A stretch of 64,000 nucleotides of DNA from Providencia alcalifaciens DSM 30120 (GTDB lineage Bacteria; Pseudomonadota; Gammaproteobacteria; Enterobacterales; Enterobacteriaceae): assembly GCF_000173415.1 (NCBI RefSeq), contig NZ_ABXW01000074.1:38121-102120 (forward strand), in the 5' to 3' direction. The position numbers were made by a program, and so were the translations under genes. Shown piece by piece: positions 53,323-61,600 of the stretch. The notes under the pieces were generated by a model. That model was given only the letters and a program-made list of their open reading frames with translations. It searched no databases and was not told the DNA's origin. The stretch's first letter is position 1. Each line of letters starts with the position of its first letter.

Positions 53323-54692
53323 TGAGTATAAATAATGTTGATTTTACTCGACCGGAGTATAAAACGGCTGCTCCTCAGTGGGAGTTAGTACGCTCAGTAT
53401 GTCGAGGTGGCGAGGAAGTAAAGAGTTATCTTCCTGAGTTGGAAGAAAAGGAAAGTGAACGTAAGAAAAAGCGCAATAAAGACTATCAAGACCGTGCGGT
53501 GTTTTACCCAATAACAGGTAACACCCGTAACGGCATGATAGGAATGGCGTTCAAGAAAGATCCATTGGTTGCTGTTGCTGAAAAGCTGTCTTGTTTAAAA
53601 GATGATGCAGATGGCGCAGGTTCAAGTATTTACCAATTAGCTCAATCCTCTCTCGAATCGGTATTGGAAGTAGGGCGACACGGATTATATGTTGATTACA
53701 ACAGCGGCTCTAAACTCCCATACATATTTCAATATCAAGCTGAAGATATTATTAACTGGCGGACTGATCGTATTAATGGCAGAACGATGCTAACGCTGGT
53801 GGTATTGCGAGAGACGGTTGAAGAGGCGGACGGTTTTGGATTTAAAGATGCCATTCAATACCGCGTACTCGTGATAGAAGATGGCAAGTTTATTTGTCGG
53901 GTCTATCGTAAGCCAAGCGGGAGTGGTGTGTTTCAGATTGATTCTGAATATATTCCAGAGCGTGCAGGTAAAGGGGCTTGGAATGAGATCCCATTTACGT
54001 TTATTGGTGCTCAAAACAATGACCACACGATAGATGAGGCGCCATTGTTAGGTTTGGCAAAAATCAATCTAGGGCATTATCGAAATTCTGCTGATTATGA
54101 AGATTCCGTGTTTTTCTGTGGGCAAGTTCAGCCATATCTAGGCGGGTTAGATATAGAGTGGCGAGACCACTTAGAAAAAACAGGCATCATGGTCGGGTCT
54201 CGTTCACCTTTATTGCTGCCAGAGAAAGGTTTCTTTGGTTACGAGCAAGCCCAGCCTAATATGCTAGCAAAAGAGGCAATGGACAGTAAGCGCGATTATA
54301 TGGTGGCACTGGGTGCTCAATTGGTTTCCGCTGACAGTAAAGTCAAAACGGTTATTCAGTCTGTCGGTGAGCAGAACGCCCAAACTTCTATCCTTAGTAT
54401 TTGTTGTTCGAATGTCTCTGATGCGTTCAGCAAAGCGCTAACGTGGTGTGCTGAATATCTTGGTTTAGACACGAAAGATACCTCGTTTGAGATTAATAAA
54501 GACCTCGTTAATCACATCGCTGATAGTTCGATGATCCGTGAAATTGTCGCAGCATGGCAATCAGGGGCAACGCGTAAGTCTGATCTGGTACGTAACCTGC
54601 AGAAGTATGATGTTATTAATCCTGCTGATGATGTTGATGTGGTTGTGGATGAGCTAAACAATCAAGCACCATCGATGGCGGGTGGAGTATGA
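53322..54692 (+). CDS. Portal protein (DUF4055-like)
   Basis: 456 residues. The sequence from RPEYKTAAPQWELVRSVCRGGEEVK through NGMIGMAFKKDP to GLAKINLGHYRNSADYEDSVFFCGQ matches portal proteins of siphoviruses. It forms the dodecameric DNA gate at one capsid vertex. The start shares a base with the terminase stop, and the end overlaps the head protein by 4 nt. Confidence 0.85.
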   Translation: MSINNVDFTRPEYKTAAPQWELVRSVCRGGEEVKSYLPELEEKESERKKKRNKDYQDRAVFYPITGNTRNGMIGMAFKKDPLVAVAEKLSCLKDDADGAGSSIYQLAQSSLESVLEVGRHGLYVDYNSGSKLPYIFQYQAEDIINWRTDRINGRTMLTLVVLRETVEEADGFGFKDAIQYRVLVIEDGKFICRVYRKPSGSGVFQIDSEYIPERAGKGAWNEIPFTFIGAQNNDHTIDEAPLLGLAKINLGHYRNSADYEDSVFFCGQVQPYLGGLDIEWRDHLEKTGIMVGSRSPLLLPEKGFFGYEQAQPNMLAKEAMDSKRDYMVALGAQLVSADSKVKTVIQSVGEQNAQTSILSICCSNVSDAFSKALTWCAEYLGLDTKDTSFEINKDLVNHIADSSMIREIVAAWQSGATRKSDLVRNLQKYDVINPADDVDVVVDELNNQAPSMAGGV

Positions 54693-55810
54693 GCACCATC
54701 AATGAGCTATTAGCCGATGAGTTGATAGCTCACTCTTTGTTTTCTGGTCGTTATTCTACAGGTGTCGCTAAGCGTATGTTCAATGCGCTAAATAGTTTTG
54801 ATGCTGAGCTCACCGCCGCTCTCGTTATCTCGCTGGATGACGCCAAAATTAACCCAGATAGCTTTACCGCTAGGCGGTTAGAGTCTCTTCTTTCTAGCGT
54901 TCGCAGCATCAACAAAAAGGCTGTAGAAAGTGCGCAGCTTCTTTTATTGGATGAATTGAAATCCTATGCAGTCTATGAGTTAGGCTATTACCCATCACTG
55001 TTTGAAGCCTTACTTCCTGATGCGGTCTTGCGTAAATATCCGCTTATAGGCATTACTGAACAAATGTTGTATGCATCAGTTATTGCCAAGCCATTTCAAG
55101 GGAAATTATTGTCTGAGTGGTTTGATGGATTAGAAAAAGATCGTATGACTCGCATTAATAATGTCGTCAGAACAGGTTATTTGAATGGTGATAGTGCGGT
55201 AGATATCGGACGGCAGATTCGCGGGCACAGTAAGCAAGGTTATAAAGATGGTGCCTTACAGATTAGCCGTGCAAACGCAACTAGCATCGCTAAAACAGCC
55301 ATCAACCACTTACAGGCTACCGCGAGAAATCAATTCATAGAAGCCAATGACGAGCTTATTGATTGCCGGCAATGGCTGTCTACTTTAGATAGTAAAACTT
55401 CAAACGACTGTATTGTGAGAGATAGATTGAAATACTCGCTTGAGGGTAAGCCAATTGGTCACAAAATACCGTACAAACAAGGACCCGGAAAAATTCATTG
55501 GGGATGCCGTTCGACAGAAACATTCATACTTAAATCTTGGCGAGAGCTAGGAATTGATATTAATGAAATGGATGAAGGGACACGGGCATCAATGAATGGT
55601 CAAGTTCCGGTGAATACGACATTTCTTGACTGGATTCAGCGACAGCCTGAATGGCGACAAAGGCAAGTATTTGGTGAGGTGCGGTTTAGACTCATTAAAG
55701 AGGGTGGGATGAACCCCACTGATTTTTATACTGATAAAGGGGAGTTTATTTCACTGGATCAGCTTAAGCAATTAGATGAGCAAGCATTTATAGACGCTGG
55801 TTATTCGTAA
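54689..55810 (+). CDS. Minor head protein (Mu F-like)
   Basis: 373 residues. The C-terminal half has the Mu gpF-type pattern: RANATSIAKTAINHLQATARNQFIEAN, DSKTSNDCIVRD and the Cys motif IHWGCRST. Such proteins are injected or are needed for head assembly. It follows the portal gene directly, as expected. Confidence 0.8.
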   Translation: MSTINELLADELIAHSLFSGRYSTGVAKRMFNALNSFDAELTAALVISLDDAKINPDSFTARRLESLLSSVRSINKKAVESAQLLLLDELKSYAVYELGYYPSLFEALLPDAVLRKYPLIGITEQMLYASVIAKPFQGKLLSEWFDGLEKDRMTRINNVVRTGYLNGDSAVDIGRQIRGHSKQGYKDGALQISRANATSIAKTAINHLQATARNQFIEANDELIDCRQWLSTLDSKTSNDCIVRDRLKYSLEGKPIGHKIPYKQGPGKIHWGCRSTETFILKSWRELGIDINEMDEGTRASMNGQVPVNTTFLDWIQRQPEWRQRQVFGEVRFRLIKEGGMNPTDFYTDKGEFISLDQLKQLDEQAFIDAGYS

Positions 55811-55828
55811 CCGGTATCTCGTAACAAA

Positions 55829-55856
55829 ATAAAGACTCCTTACGGGGTCTTTTTTA
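55829..55856 (+). terminator. Intrinsic terminator inside the head operon
   Basis: AAGACTCC-TTAC-GGGGTCTT with a following T-run. It would be bypassed by Q-modified polymerase. Confidence 0.8.
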
Positions 55857-55925
55857 TTACCTAAATTCGGCTAAGAGCTGGATTATCCCAACGCGCTAGG
55901 CGCATTCAATCCCAAGGGGAACAAC

Positions 55926-56702
55926 ATGTTATTTATGAATATCGAACACAAATATTACTCACAGGCTGGTGGTGAAGATAAAGGCGGCGGGGCGGGCGGC
56001 GCACCTGAAATCACCCCAGAAATTCAATCCATCATCGATAAGGCTGTGAATGATCAGGTATCCGGTCTAAAAGCTAAACGCGATGAGTTACTCGGCAAAC
56101 TCAAAGAGCAAGGCGATAACTTAAAGCGTTATGAAGGGATCGACCCCGATAAAGTGAGAGATATTCTCAAGCGTTTTGATAATGACGAAGAAGCCAAGTT
56201 AATCGCTGAGGGAAAAATCGATGAGGTGCTCAACAAGCGCACTGAGCGTTTACGTGGCGATACTCAAAAACAGGTTTCAGAAGCGAATAGTCGCGTTGAA
56301 AGAGCTGAAGCTTTTGCCAATAAATTTCGTGACCGCGTGTTGAGTGATGAAATTCGCTCAGCGGCAGGTAAGGCGGAAGCTTTAGCCAGTGCGCATGATG
56401 ACTTAATCCTACGCGCTAAAGGGGTATTCAAAATCGATGACGAAGGCAAGGCGGTCGCTGTTGATTCCAATGGTAGCCCAGTAATGGGTAAAGATGGAAA
56501 AACACCTCTAACAGCTATTGAGTGGATTGAGTCACTCAAAGAAAGCGCGCCACACTTATTTCCATCCGCATCCGGTACCGGTGCAGGGAACAGTAAGTCA
56601 GGCTCTGTGCATTTCAAACGCTCTCAAATGTCATCGTCTGAAAAAGCGGACTATATTCGCCGATACGGACGTGATTCTTATTTAAAACTTCCTAAAGAGT
56701 AA
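55926..56702 (+). CDS. Capsid scaffold protein
   Basis: 258 residues, glycine-rich at the start (GGEDKGGGAGGAPE), then a long acidic/basic coiled coil (about 30-150) and a C-terminal basic segment (SVHFKRSQMSSSEKADYIRRYGRDSYLKLPKE) that probably binds capsid. It lies directly before the major capsid gene. AAGGGGAAC precedes the ATG. Confidence 0.8.
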   Translation: MLFMNIEHKYYSQAGGEDKGGGAGGAPEITPEIQSIIDKAVNDQVSGLKAKRDELLGKLKEQGDNLKRYEGIDPDKVRDILKRFDNDEEAKLIAEGKIDEVLNKRTERLRGDTQKQVSEANSRVERAEAFANKFRDRVLSDEIRSAAGKAEALASAHDDLILRAKGVFKIDDEGKAVAVDSNGSPVMGKDGKTPLTAIEWIESLKESAPHLFPSASGTGAGNSKSGSVHFKRSQMSSSEKADYIRRYGRDSYLKLPKE

Positions 56703-56714
56703 GGAACGAAAACA

Positions 56715-57674
56715 ATGGCTACAACTGTAAACAGTGATTTAGTAATTTATAACGACTTGGCACAAACCGCGTTCTTAGAGCGTCGCCAAGATAATCTAGA
56801 GGTTTTCAACCAAGCCTCTAATGGTGCGATTGTATTAGATAACCTGTTTATTGAAGGCGATTTACGTAAACGCGCCTTTTATCAAATCGGCGGCTCAATT
56901 GAGCATCGTGACGTGAATTCAACATCAGCAGTAACAGGCAAAAAAATTGCTGCCGGTGAATCTGTTGATGTAAAAGCGCCGTGGAAATATGGTCCATTCG
57001 AAACAACAGAAGAATCCTTTAAGCGTCGCGGTCGTGATGTATCAGAGTTCTCTGAGCTTGTGGGTACAGACGCGGCAGATGCATCCCTCGAAGGGTATAT
57101 TAAATACTCGTTAGCGGCATTGGGTGCAGCCATCGGTAATAACAGCAATATGGTGGTGAGTGCCAATATTGAAACTGACGGTAAGAAAACGCTCACTAAA
57201 GGTCTACGTACCTATGGTGATAAGTTCAACCGCGTAGCGCTCTTTGTTATGCACTCTGCAACGTATTTTGACATTGTGGATCAGGCAATTGATAACAAAG
57301 TGTATGAAGAAGCCGGTGTGGTCATTTATGGCGGTCAGCCGGGGACACTCGGTAAGCCAGTGTTAGTCACCGACACTGCGCCAGTAGATGCTATTTTTGG
57401 TTTGGTGCCGGGGGCAGTCACTATCACTGAATCTCAAGAGCCGACATTCCGCTCGTACCCTATTAATGACCAAGAAAACTTGGCAATTGGGTATCGTGGC
57501 GAAGGTGTGGTTAACGTGGGTGTGCTGGGCTATAGCTGGGATGAGAAAAAAGGAACTAACCCTGATCTCACCAAGCTTGGCACTGCTGGTAACTGGAAGA
57601 AGCACTTCACTAGCGACAAAATGACAGCGGGAGTGATGATTAAGCTTGTCACAACCCCACCAGCTGGAGAATAA
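56715..57674 (+). CDS. Major capsid protein
   Basis: 319 residues following scaffold. Contains LDNLFIEGDLRKRAFYQIGGSIEHRDVNSTSAVTGKKIAAGESVDVKAPWKYGPFE and VVIYGGQPGTLGKPVLVTDTAP, typical of an HK97-fold siphovirus capsid that needs a separate scaffold. No protease gene is adjacent, so cleavage is unlikely. Confidence 0.85.
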   Translation: MATTVNSDLVIYNDLAQTAFLERRQDNLEVFNQASNGAIVLDNLFIEGDLRKRAFYQIGGSIEHRDVNSTSAVTGKKIAAGESVDVKAPWKYGPFETTEESFKRRGRDVSEFSELVGTDAADASLEGYIKYSLAALGAAIGNNSNMVVSANIETDGKKTLTKGLRTYGDKFNRVALFVMHSATYFDIVDQAIDNKVYEEAGVVIYGGQPGTLGKPVLVTDTAPVDAIFGLVPGAVTITESQEPTFRSYPINDQENLAIGYRGEGVVNVGVLGYSWDEKKGTNPDLTKLGTAGNWKKHFTSDKMTAGVMIKLVTTPPAGE

Positions 57675-57712
57675 CAACAAGGGGCGAAAGCCCCTATATT
57701 GTCGAGGTATTT

Positions 57713-58195
57713 ATGATTGATACTGATAAAGACTCACCGACTTTTAATAGTTATGCCAGCATTGATGATTTAAAGGCGTACTCAGAATCCAGAAAATTAA
57801 CATTGCCAGATAGTGAGCTACTTGAATCATCACTCATCACTGCGATGGATTATTTAGAATCCCAAAAGTGGCTGGGTAAGCGTTCCGATAGCACGCAACC
57901 CTTATCTTTTCCGCGCACAGGCTTATTGCATGATGGTGTTGCTATTGCCAGTGACATCATCCCTCCCCAGTTGATACAGGCTCAATGTCGCTTGGCGATT
58001 GAATCACAAGAGAGTGAGTTACAGCCAACATTAGGCGCTGAAGTTATCGCTGAGCGTATTGAGGGTGCAATTGACTTGAAGTATGCAGAAGGTACCAATA
58101 CAGGGGCTCCTAACTTTGTATGGTTGAAAGGTCTGCTATCCGGCTTGATTGACATTTCTGATGGGTTTGCCATTAATACGTTTGCAATGAGGTAG
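57713..58195 (+). CDS. Head-tail connector (DnaT-like-annotated family)
   Basis: 160 residues. The pattern YASIDDLKAYSESRKLTLPDSELLESSLITAMDYLESQKWLGKR matches a phage family often labelled DnaT-like but positioned as a gp6/gp15-type adaptor. It binds below the portal ring. The position after the capsid gene supports this role. Confidence 0.78.
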   Translation: MIDTDKDSPTFNSYASIDDLKAYSESRKLTLPDSELLESSLITAMDYLESQKWLGKRSDSTQPLSFPRTGLLHDGVAIASDIIPPQLIQAQCRLAIESQESELQPTLGAEVIAERIEGAIDLKYAEGTNTGAPNFVWLKGLLSGLIDISDGFAINTFAMR

Positions 58196-58197
58196 CC

Positions 58198-58551
58198 ATG
58201 AATATTTATCAGCGTGGCTACCAAACAGCATTGCGAATGCTGAAAAAGTATGGCGCTTCATATCAAGTTAAACGCGATGGCAAACATTGGGTTGATGATG
58301 AAACTGGCAAAGAGCACCATGAACCGGAAAACCGTTTTACAGCTATTGGCGTTAAGGTGCAGTATAAACCCAGAGATATCGACGGGACGCTCATCCTTTC
58401 TACGGATATTAAAATGGTTTTTTCACCAGAGGTCGCTATTCATAAAGGCGATCACGTCTTGGTTGATGATGTTTGGTTACGAGTGCATGAGCCCAACCCC
58501 ATAAAACCCGCCGAACTTGTTATTTGCTATCAATCACAACTGAGGGCATAA
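58198..58551 (+). CDS. Head-tail stopper/joining protein
   Basis: 117 residues, beta-rich (RFTAIGVKVQYKPRDIDGTLILSTDIKMVFSPEV...KGDHVLVDDVWLRVHEPNPIKPAELVICYQSQ), with the usual length and order of SPP1 gp16-type stoppers. GAGG upstream of the ATG; 2 nt after the adaptor. Confidence 0.7.
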   Translation: MNIYQRGYQTALRMLKKYGASYQVKRDGKHWVDDETGKEHHEPENRFTAIGVKVQYKPRDIDGTLILSTDIKMVFSPEVAIHKGDHVLVDDVWLRVHEPNPIKPAELVICYQSQLRA

Positions 58552-58552
58552 C

Positions 58553-59133
58553 GTGTCACAGGCTTTCATGAAGTCGGTTAACCTTTTTGTTGAACACGCT
58601 CAAGCGGATATGGAGGCGGTAGTAAAAAAACGGGGTTTAAGATTCTGGCTCAACTTGTTCAAATGTCACCGGTGGGTAATCCTGAACTATGGGAAATCAA
58701 CCAGACAGCTGTGGGCTATAACCAGGCGGTATTTGAACACAATGAAGAACTCAGGAAAGACCCTAATAATCTCACGCCGAAGAAGCGCCAATTAAAGAAA
58801 CGTGCTCGCGTTAATGATTCTATGGAGATCAAAGCACCTCCCGGTTATACAGGAGGGCGATTCCGTGGTAATTGGCAAGTCACCTTTGATGTGCCAGGAG
58901 ATGGCGAAACAGGGCGAGTCGATAAATCAGGTAACATGACAAAAGCGGTTGGTAACTATGTGCTTGAGCAGTTTAAGGTGGGGATGAATGCTATTTATTT
59001 TACGAATAACGTTCCTTATGCCTACCCATTAGAAATGGGACACTCTAAGCAAGCACCAAACGGTATGATAGCGGTAACCGCTGCTGATGTTGGTAAATTT
59101 TTCAGGGAGTCTATCGCTGAGGTAAAATCATGA
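58553..59133 (+). CDS. HK97 gp10-like tail-completion protein, split by a frameshift at an A7 run
   Basis: The first frame (58553) encodes MSQAFMKSVNLFVEHAQADMEAVVKK and then diverges. The continuation (GFKILAQLVQMSPVGNPELWEINQ...) is in the -1 frame and runs to 59133. The switch lies at seven A residues (58624-58630). One extra A would restore a 193-residue gp10-like protein (VVKKTGFKILAQ). The run also forms a slippery A_AAA_AAA heptamer, so low-level frameshift expression is possible. A later ATG at 58663 could start only the C-terminal part. It is probably an indel, real or from sequencing. Confidence 0.75.
58624..58630 (+). other. A7 run at the gp10-like reading-frame break
   Basis: Zero-frame codons are GTA AAA AAA CGG. 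The -1 frame continues with AAA AAA ACG GGG and the conserved protein. Confidence 0.7.
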
Positions 59134-59531
59134 AGCAATCTGAAATCAATCAGTCTATTCGTGCGTTGGTGGCTAAAATTGCTAAGCAAGAAGGACTAAA
59201 GGTTGCGTGGTCTAATATTACGTTTGATGATATTAATTCCCCCTATTTACAGATGCACATTATGCCTGCGCAGACTGAAAACATAGGTCTTAGTTTGGAT
59301 ATGCCTATCTTAAAGGGTGTTATTCAAATTAATATTGTCGGTAAGGTGGGAACCGGTGATGAGCAATTGACGCTCATTGCTGACAACATCAAAGATCAGC
59401 TAGAAAATGGATTGTCTTTGACGAACACACTTTATCTCAACGGAGAACCAAGCCAATTCCCCCCTATCACGAACGATGCTAACTACATCATCCCTATACG
59501 CACATCTTATCGATGTGATTCTGTTCGATAA
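59130..59531 (+). CDS. Tail terminator protein (DUF4128-like)
   Basis: 133 residues overlapping the gp10-like gene by 4 nt. The pattern MHIMPAQTENIGLSLDMPILKGVIQINIVGKVGTG matches lambda gpU-type/DUF4128 tail terminators, which cap the tail tube and join it to the head. The order (gp10, terminator, tube) is standard. Confidence 0.78.
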   Translation: MKQSEINQSIRALVAKIAKQEGLKVAWSNITFDDINSPYLQMHIMPAQTENIGLSLDMPILKGVIQINIVGKVGTGDEQLTLIADNIKDQLENGLSLTNTLYLNGEPSQFPPITNDANYIIPIRTSYRCDSVR

Positions 59532-59534
59532 TCG

Positions 59535-59558
59535 ACCGCCTAAATGGCGGTTTTTTTA
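59535..59558 (+). terminator. Intrinsic terminator before the tail tube gene
   Basis: ACCGCC-TAAAT-GGCGGT followed by seven T residues. Confidence 0.8.
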
Positions 59559-59579
59559 TGCATAAATAAAGAGGTCCAT

Positions 59580-60233
59580 ATGGCTTATAACATTCCTAAT
59601 GGCTCGCGCGTATATGTTGCGAGCAAATACGGCAATGAAATTGAATTCTCTGCAGCTAGTAATGCCACCGAAGCTGTATTAACAGTAGATGCATCAAGCG
59701 GCATTAAAGCGGGTGATGTTATTCAGGTGGTTTCTGGGTGGAAACGCATGTCTGGTGTATTCAAAGTAAAAGCGGCTGATGATACCAGCGTTACACTGGA
59801 TAGTGTTGATACATCAGATATTGATCGTTTTCCTATTGGCGGTGGTAAAGGTACATTGAAAACCATCCAAGAATGGGAGGTTATGCCTCAAGTCATGACT
59901 TTATCCACAGAAGGCGGTGAGCAGCAAACGCAAGAGATTCAGTTTTTAGAAGATGAGCAAGCTGAAACCGTCGATACTTATAAATCCGGGATCGTGCAGG
60001 TTTATACGTTCGCTCACGATGCTACGCTACCCATCCGACCATTGCTAATGAAATTGGATGACAATAAGCAATTAACTGCTATCCGCTTCCATAATAAACG
60101 GGCAAGCGAAGATCGTTATTACTCCGCAAGTGTGTCATTTCAGCGCGTACCGAATACCGCTATTAACGAGGTTGAAAATGTTTCAGCTCGTTTCTCACTG
60201 AAATCTGATATGCAGATTTACACCACCGCATAA
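59580..60233 (+). CDS. Tail tube protein
   Basis: 217 residues from the ATG at 59580 (AGAGG upstream). The upstream in-frame codons overlap a terminator. It is beta-rich (IPNGSRVYVASKYGNEIEFSAASNATEAVLTVDASSGIKAGDVIQVVSGW...) with a C-terminal KSDMQIYTTA. Size and position fit the major tail protein of a long-tailed phage. Confidence 0.82.
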   Translation: MAYNIPNGSRVYVASKYGNEIEFSAASNATEAVLTVDASSGIKAGDVIQVVSGWKRMSGVFKVKAADDTSVTLDSVDTSDIDRFPIGGGKGTLKTIQEWEVMPQVMTLSTEGGEQQTQEIQFLEDEQAETVDTYKSGIVQVYTFAHDATLPIRPLLMKLDDNKQLTAIRFHNKRASEDRYYSASVSFQRVPNTAINEVENVSARFSLKSDMQIYTTA

Positions 60234-60237
60234 TTAC

Positions 60238-60257
60238 AGCCCCTTATGGGGCTTTTT
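60238..60257 (+). terminator. Intrinsic terminator after the tail tube gene
   Basis: AGCCCC-TTAT-GGGGCT followed by four more T residues. It may tune expression of the abundant tube protein. Confidence 0.75.
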
Positions 60258-60268
60258 AAGGAGATATG

Positions 60269-60571
60269 ATGGCTAAGTTTACACTGAAACCGAATCCAAC
60301 GTTTAAGGCAGATGTAAGAATCCTAGTCGCTGGGAAAAGTGATCCTGAAGTTGTTACTTTTACGTTTAATCACATGCCAATGAGTAAATTGGAAGAACTA
60401 AAAGAGAAGTCAGTAGATGAATTCTTTACTCAAATCATTTTCGACTGGGCGATCGAGCAACCTTATAATGGTGATAACTTAAAGCTTCTATTCGACAACT
60501 ATCCTTCTGCTGCGGGTGCCATTACTACTGCTTATTACAATGAGTTGTTAGGTAATCGCGAAAAAAACTAA
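60269..60571 (+). CDS. Tail assembly chaperone, short form (gpG-like)
   Basis: 100 residues, FTLKPNPTFKADVRILVAGKSDPEVVTFTFNHMPMSKLEELKEKS... ending LGNREKN. It lies between tail tube and tape measure, where gpG is found. The second of two adjacent ATGs has better spacing from AAGGAG. The last codons contain the slippery A AAA AAC just before the stop, so a fraction of ribosomes should continue into the next ORF. Confidence 0.82.
   Translation: MAKFTLKPNPTFKADVRILVAGKSDPEVVTFTFNHMPMSKLEELKEKSVDEFFTQIIFDWAIEQPYNGDNLKLLFDNYPSAAGAITTAYYNELLGNREKN
60562..60568 (+). promoter_or_regulatory. Programmed -1 ribosomal frameshift site (A AAA AAC)
   Basis: Zero-frame codons GAA AAA AAC TAA. After a -1 slip the frame reads AAA AAA CTA ATA TCG and stays open through the downstream ORF to 60873. 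Confidence 0.85.
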
Positions 60572-60873
60572 TATCGGTCGCTGAGGCAATGTATGGGGGA
60601 ATGTCAGTAAAAGAAGCTACTGAGTTTAAGCGGGCTTTTGGTTTTCCTCCAGATATTGATGATGTTGAGGTACTTCCAGATGTTTGGGATTCATTTCAGG
60701 TATTTTCGGCAATGGGAACTCAGTGGCGAGTTGGCATGAATGGAGCTACTGGACTAGACTATCAATCGCTAAATGAAGTTATGAAATTGCTCAACATTGA
60801 AGATAAAGCGACCGTTTTTAGTGATATTAGAGTTATGGAGTTAAAGGCTTTAGAGTTAATGAATAGCAAATAA
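60572..60873 (+). CDS. Tail assembly chaperone extension (gpT-like, made as G-T fusion)
   Basis: The -1 frame ORF continues from the slippery site: ISVAEAMYGGMSVKEATEFKRAFGFPPDIDDVEVLPDVWDSFQVFSAMGTQWRVG... It resembles DUF1799-type extensions that bind the tape measure. An internal ATG at 60589 exists with GAGG only 2 nt upstream, so independent initiation is less likely than frameshift fusion. Confidence 0.75.
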
Positions 60874-60957
60874 TCGCCACCTGCTTCAAATCGCCTTTTG
60901 CTTTGTTTTGCGTTACCTTCGGGCTATCATTAAGAAAAACTAATGGTGCGTGAGGTG

Positions 60958-61539
60958 ATGATGAAAGGTTTTGGGTGGATATTGCTAGTTGTTGGCATTA
61001 TAGCTGCGTTTGCTGCTTTTAATATGGATGTAAGCGTATCTACAAGTTACGGAAATCGTGTTAATAACATTGGCTTGATGGCGCAAAGACAAAATTTTGT
61101 ATTGATAAGCTGCTTTATCATGCTTTGCGGTTTGCTAATGGTAATCTTTGGTAGCAGAAAGTCTAGTAATTCTAATTCTGTAAAATGCCCATACTGTGCT
61201 GAATTTATTAGCAATGAAGCCATCAAGTGTAAACATTGCGGAAGTGACTTGTCGGAATATAAAGCCAATAAAGCTGTTAGAGATGCAAATGCAAAAAATA
61301 AGTTTAGTGCTATTAACTACGATCAAAGAGAATTATTTGTAATATGTGATGGTAAGGCATCAATATGTGATGATAAATTACTTGAACTTATTGATAGGAT
61401 TAAGAATGAGAATCCTGAAGTAACAGGAGATGCCTTATTAAAAATGCAGAAATTCAACATATCAACTATCGAATCGTTTTTACCGAAAGAAATTAAGAAA
61501 GAGTTTAAAGATAAGGTTGAGAAGTTGATTTTAAGCTAA
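60958..61539 (+). CDS. Zinc-ribbon membrane protein, probable moron
   Basis: About 193 residues, two membrane segments (about residues 5-22 and 47-66) and then a zinc ribbon (CPYCAEFISNEAIKCKHCGSDLSEY). A soluble Lys-rich C-terminal domain follows (LLELIDRIKNENPEVTGDALLKMQKF). It is inserted between the tail chaperone and the tape measure, which are normally adjacent, and is AT-rich. This suggests a separately acquired moron acting at the lysogen membrane. Two adjacent ATGs (60958, 60961) follow GAGG. Function unknown. Confidence 0.75.
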   Translation: MMKGFGWILLVVGIIAAFAAFNMDVSVSTSYGNRVNNIGLMAQRQNFVLISCFIMLCGLLMVIFGSRKSSNSNSVKCPYCAEFISNEAIKCKHCGSDLSEYKANKAVRDANAKNKFSAINYDQRELFVICDGKASICDDKLLELIDRIKNENPEVTGDALLKMQKFNISTIESFLPKEIKKEFKDKVEKLILS

Positions 61540-61561
61540 TCATGTTTTTATTAACAAACTG

Positions 61562-61583
61562 ACCACCTTATGGTGGTTTTTTT
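61562..61583 (+). terminator. Intrinsic terminator after the moron
   Basis: ACCACC-TTAT-GGTGGT followed by a T-run. A terminator directly after the zinc-ribbon gene supports independent expression. Confidence 0.8.
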
Positions 61584-61600
61584 GTGCCTGGAGAAAACCA

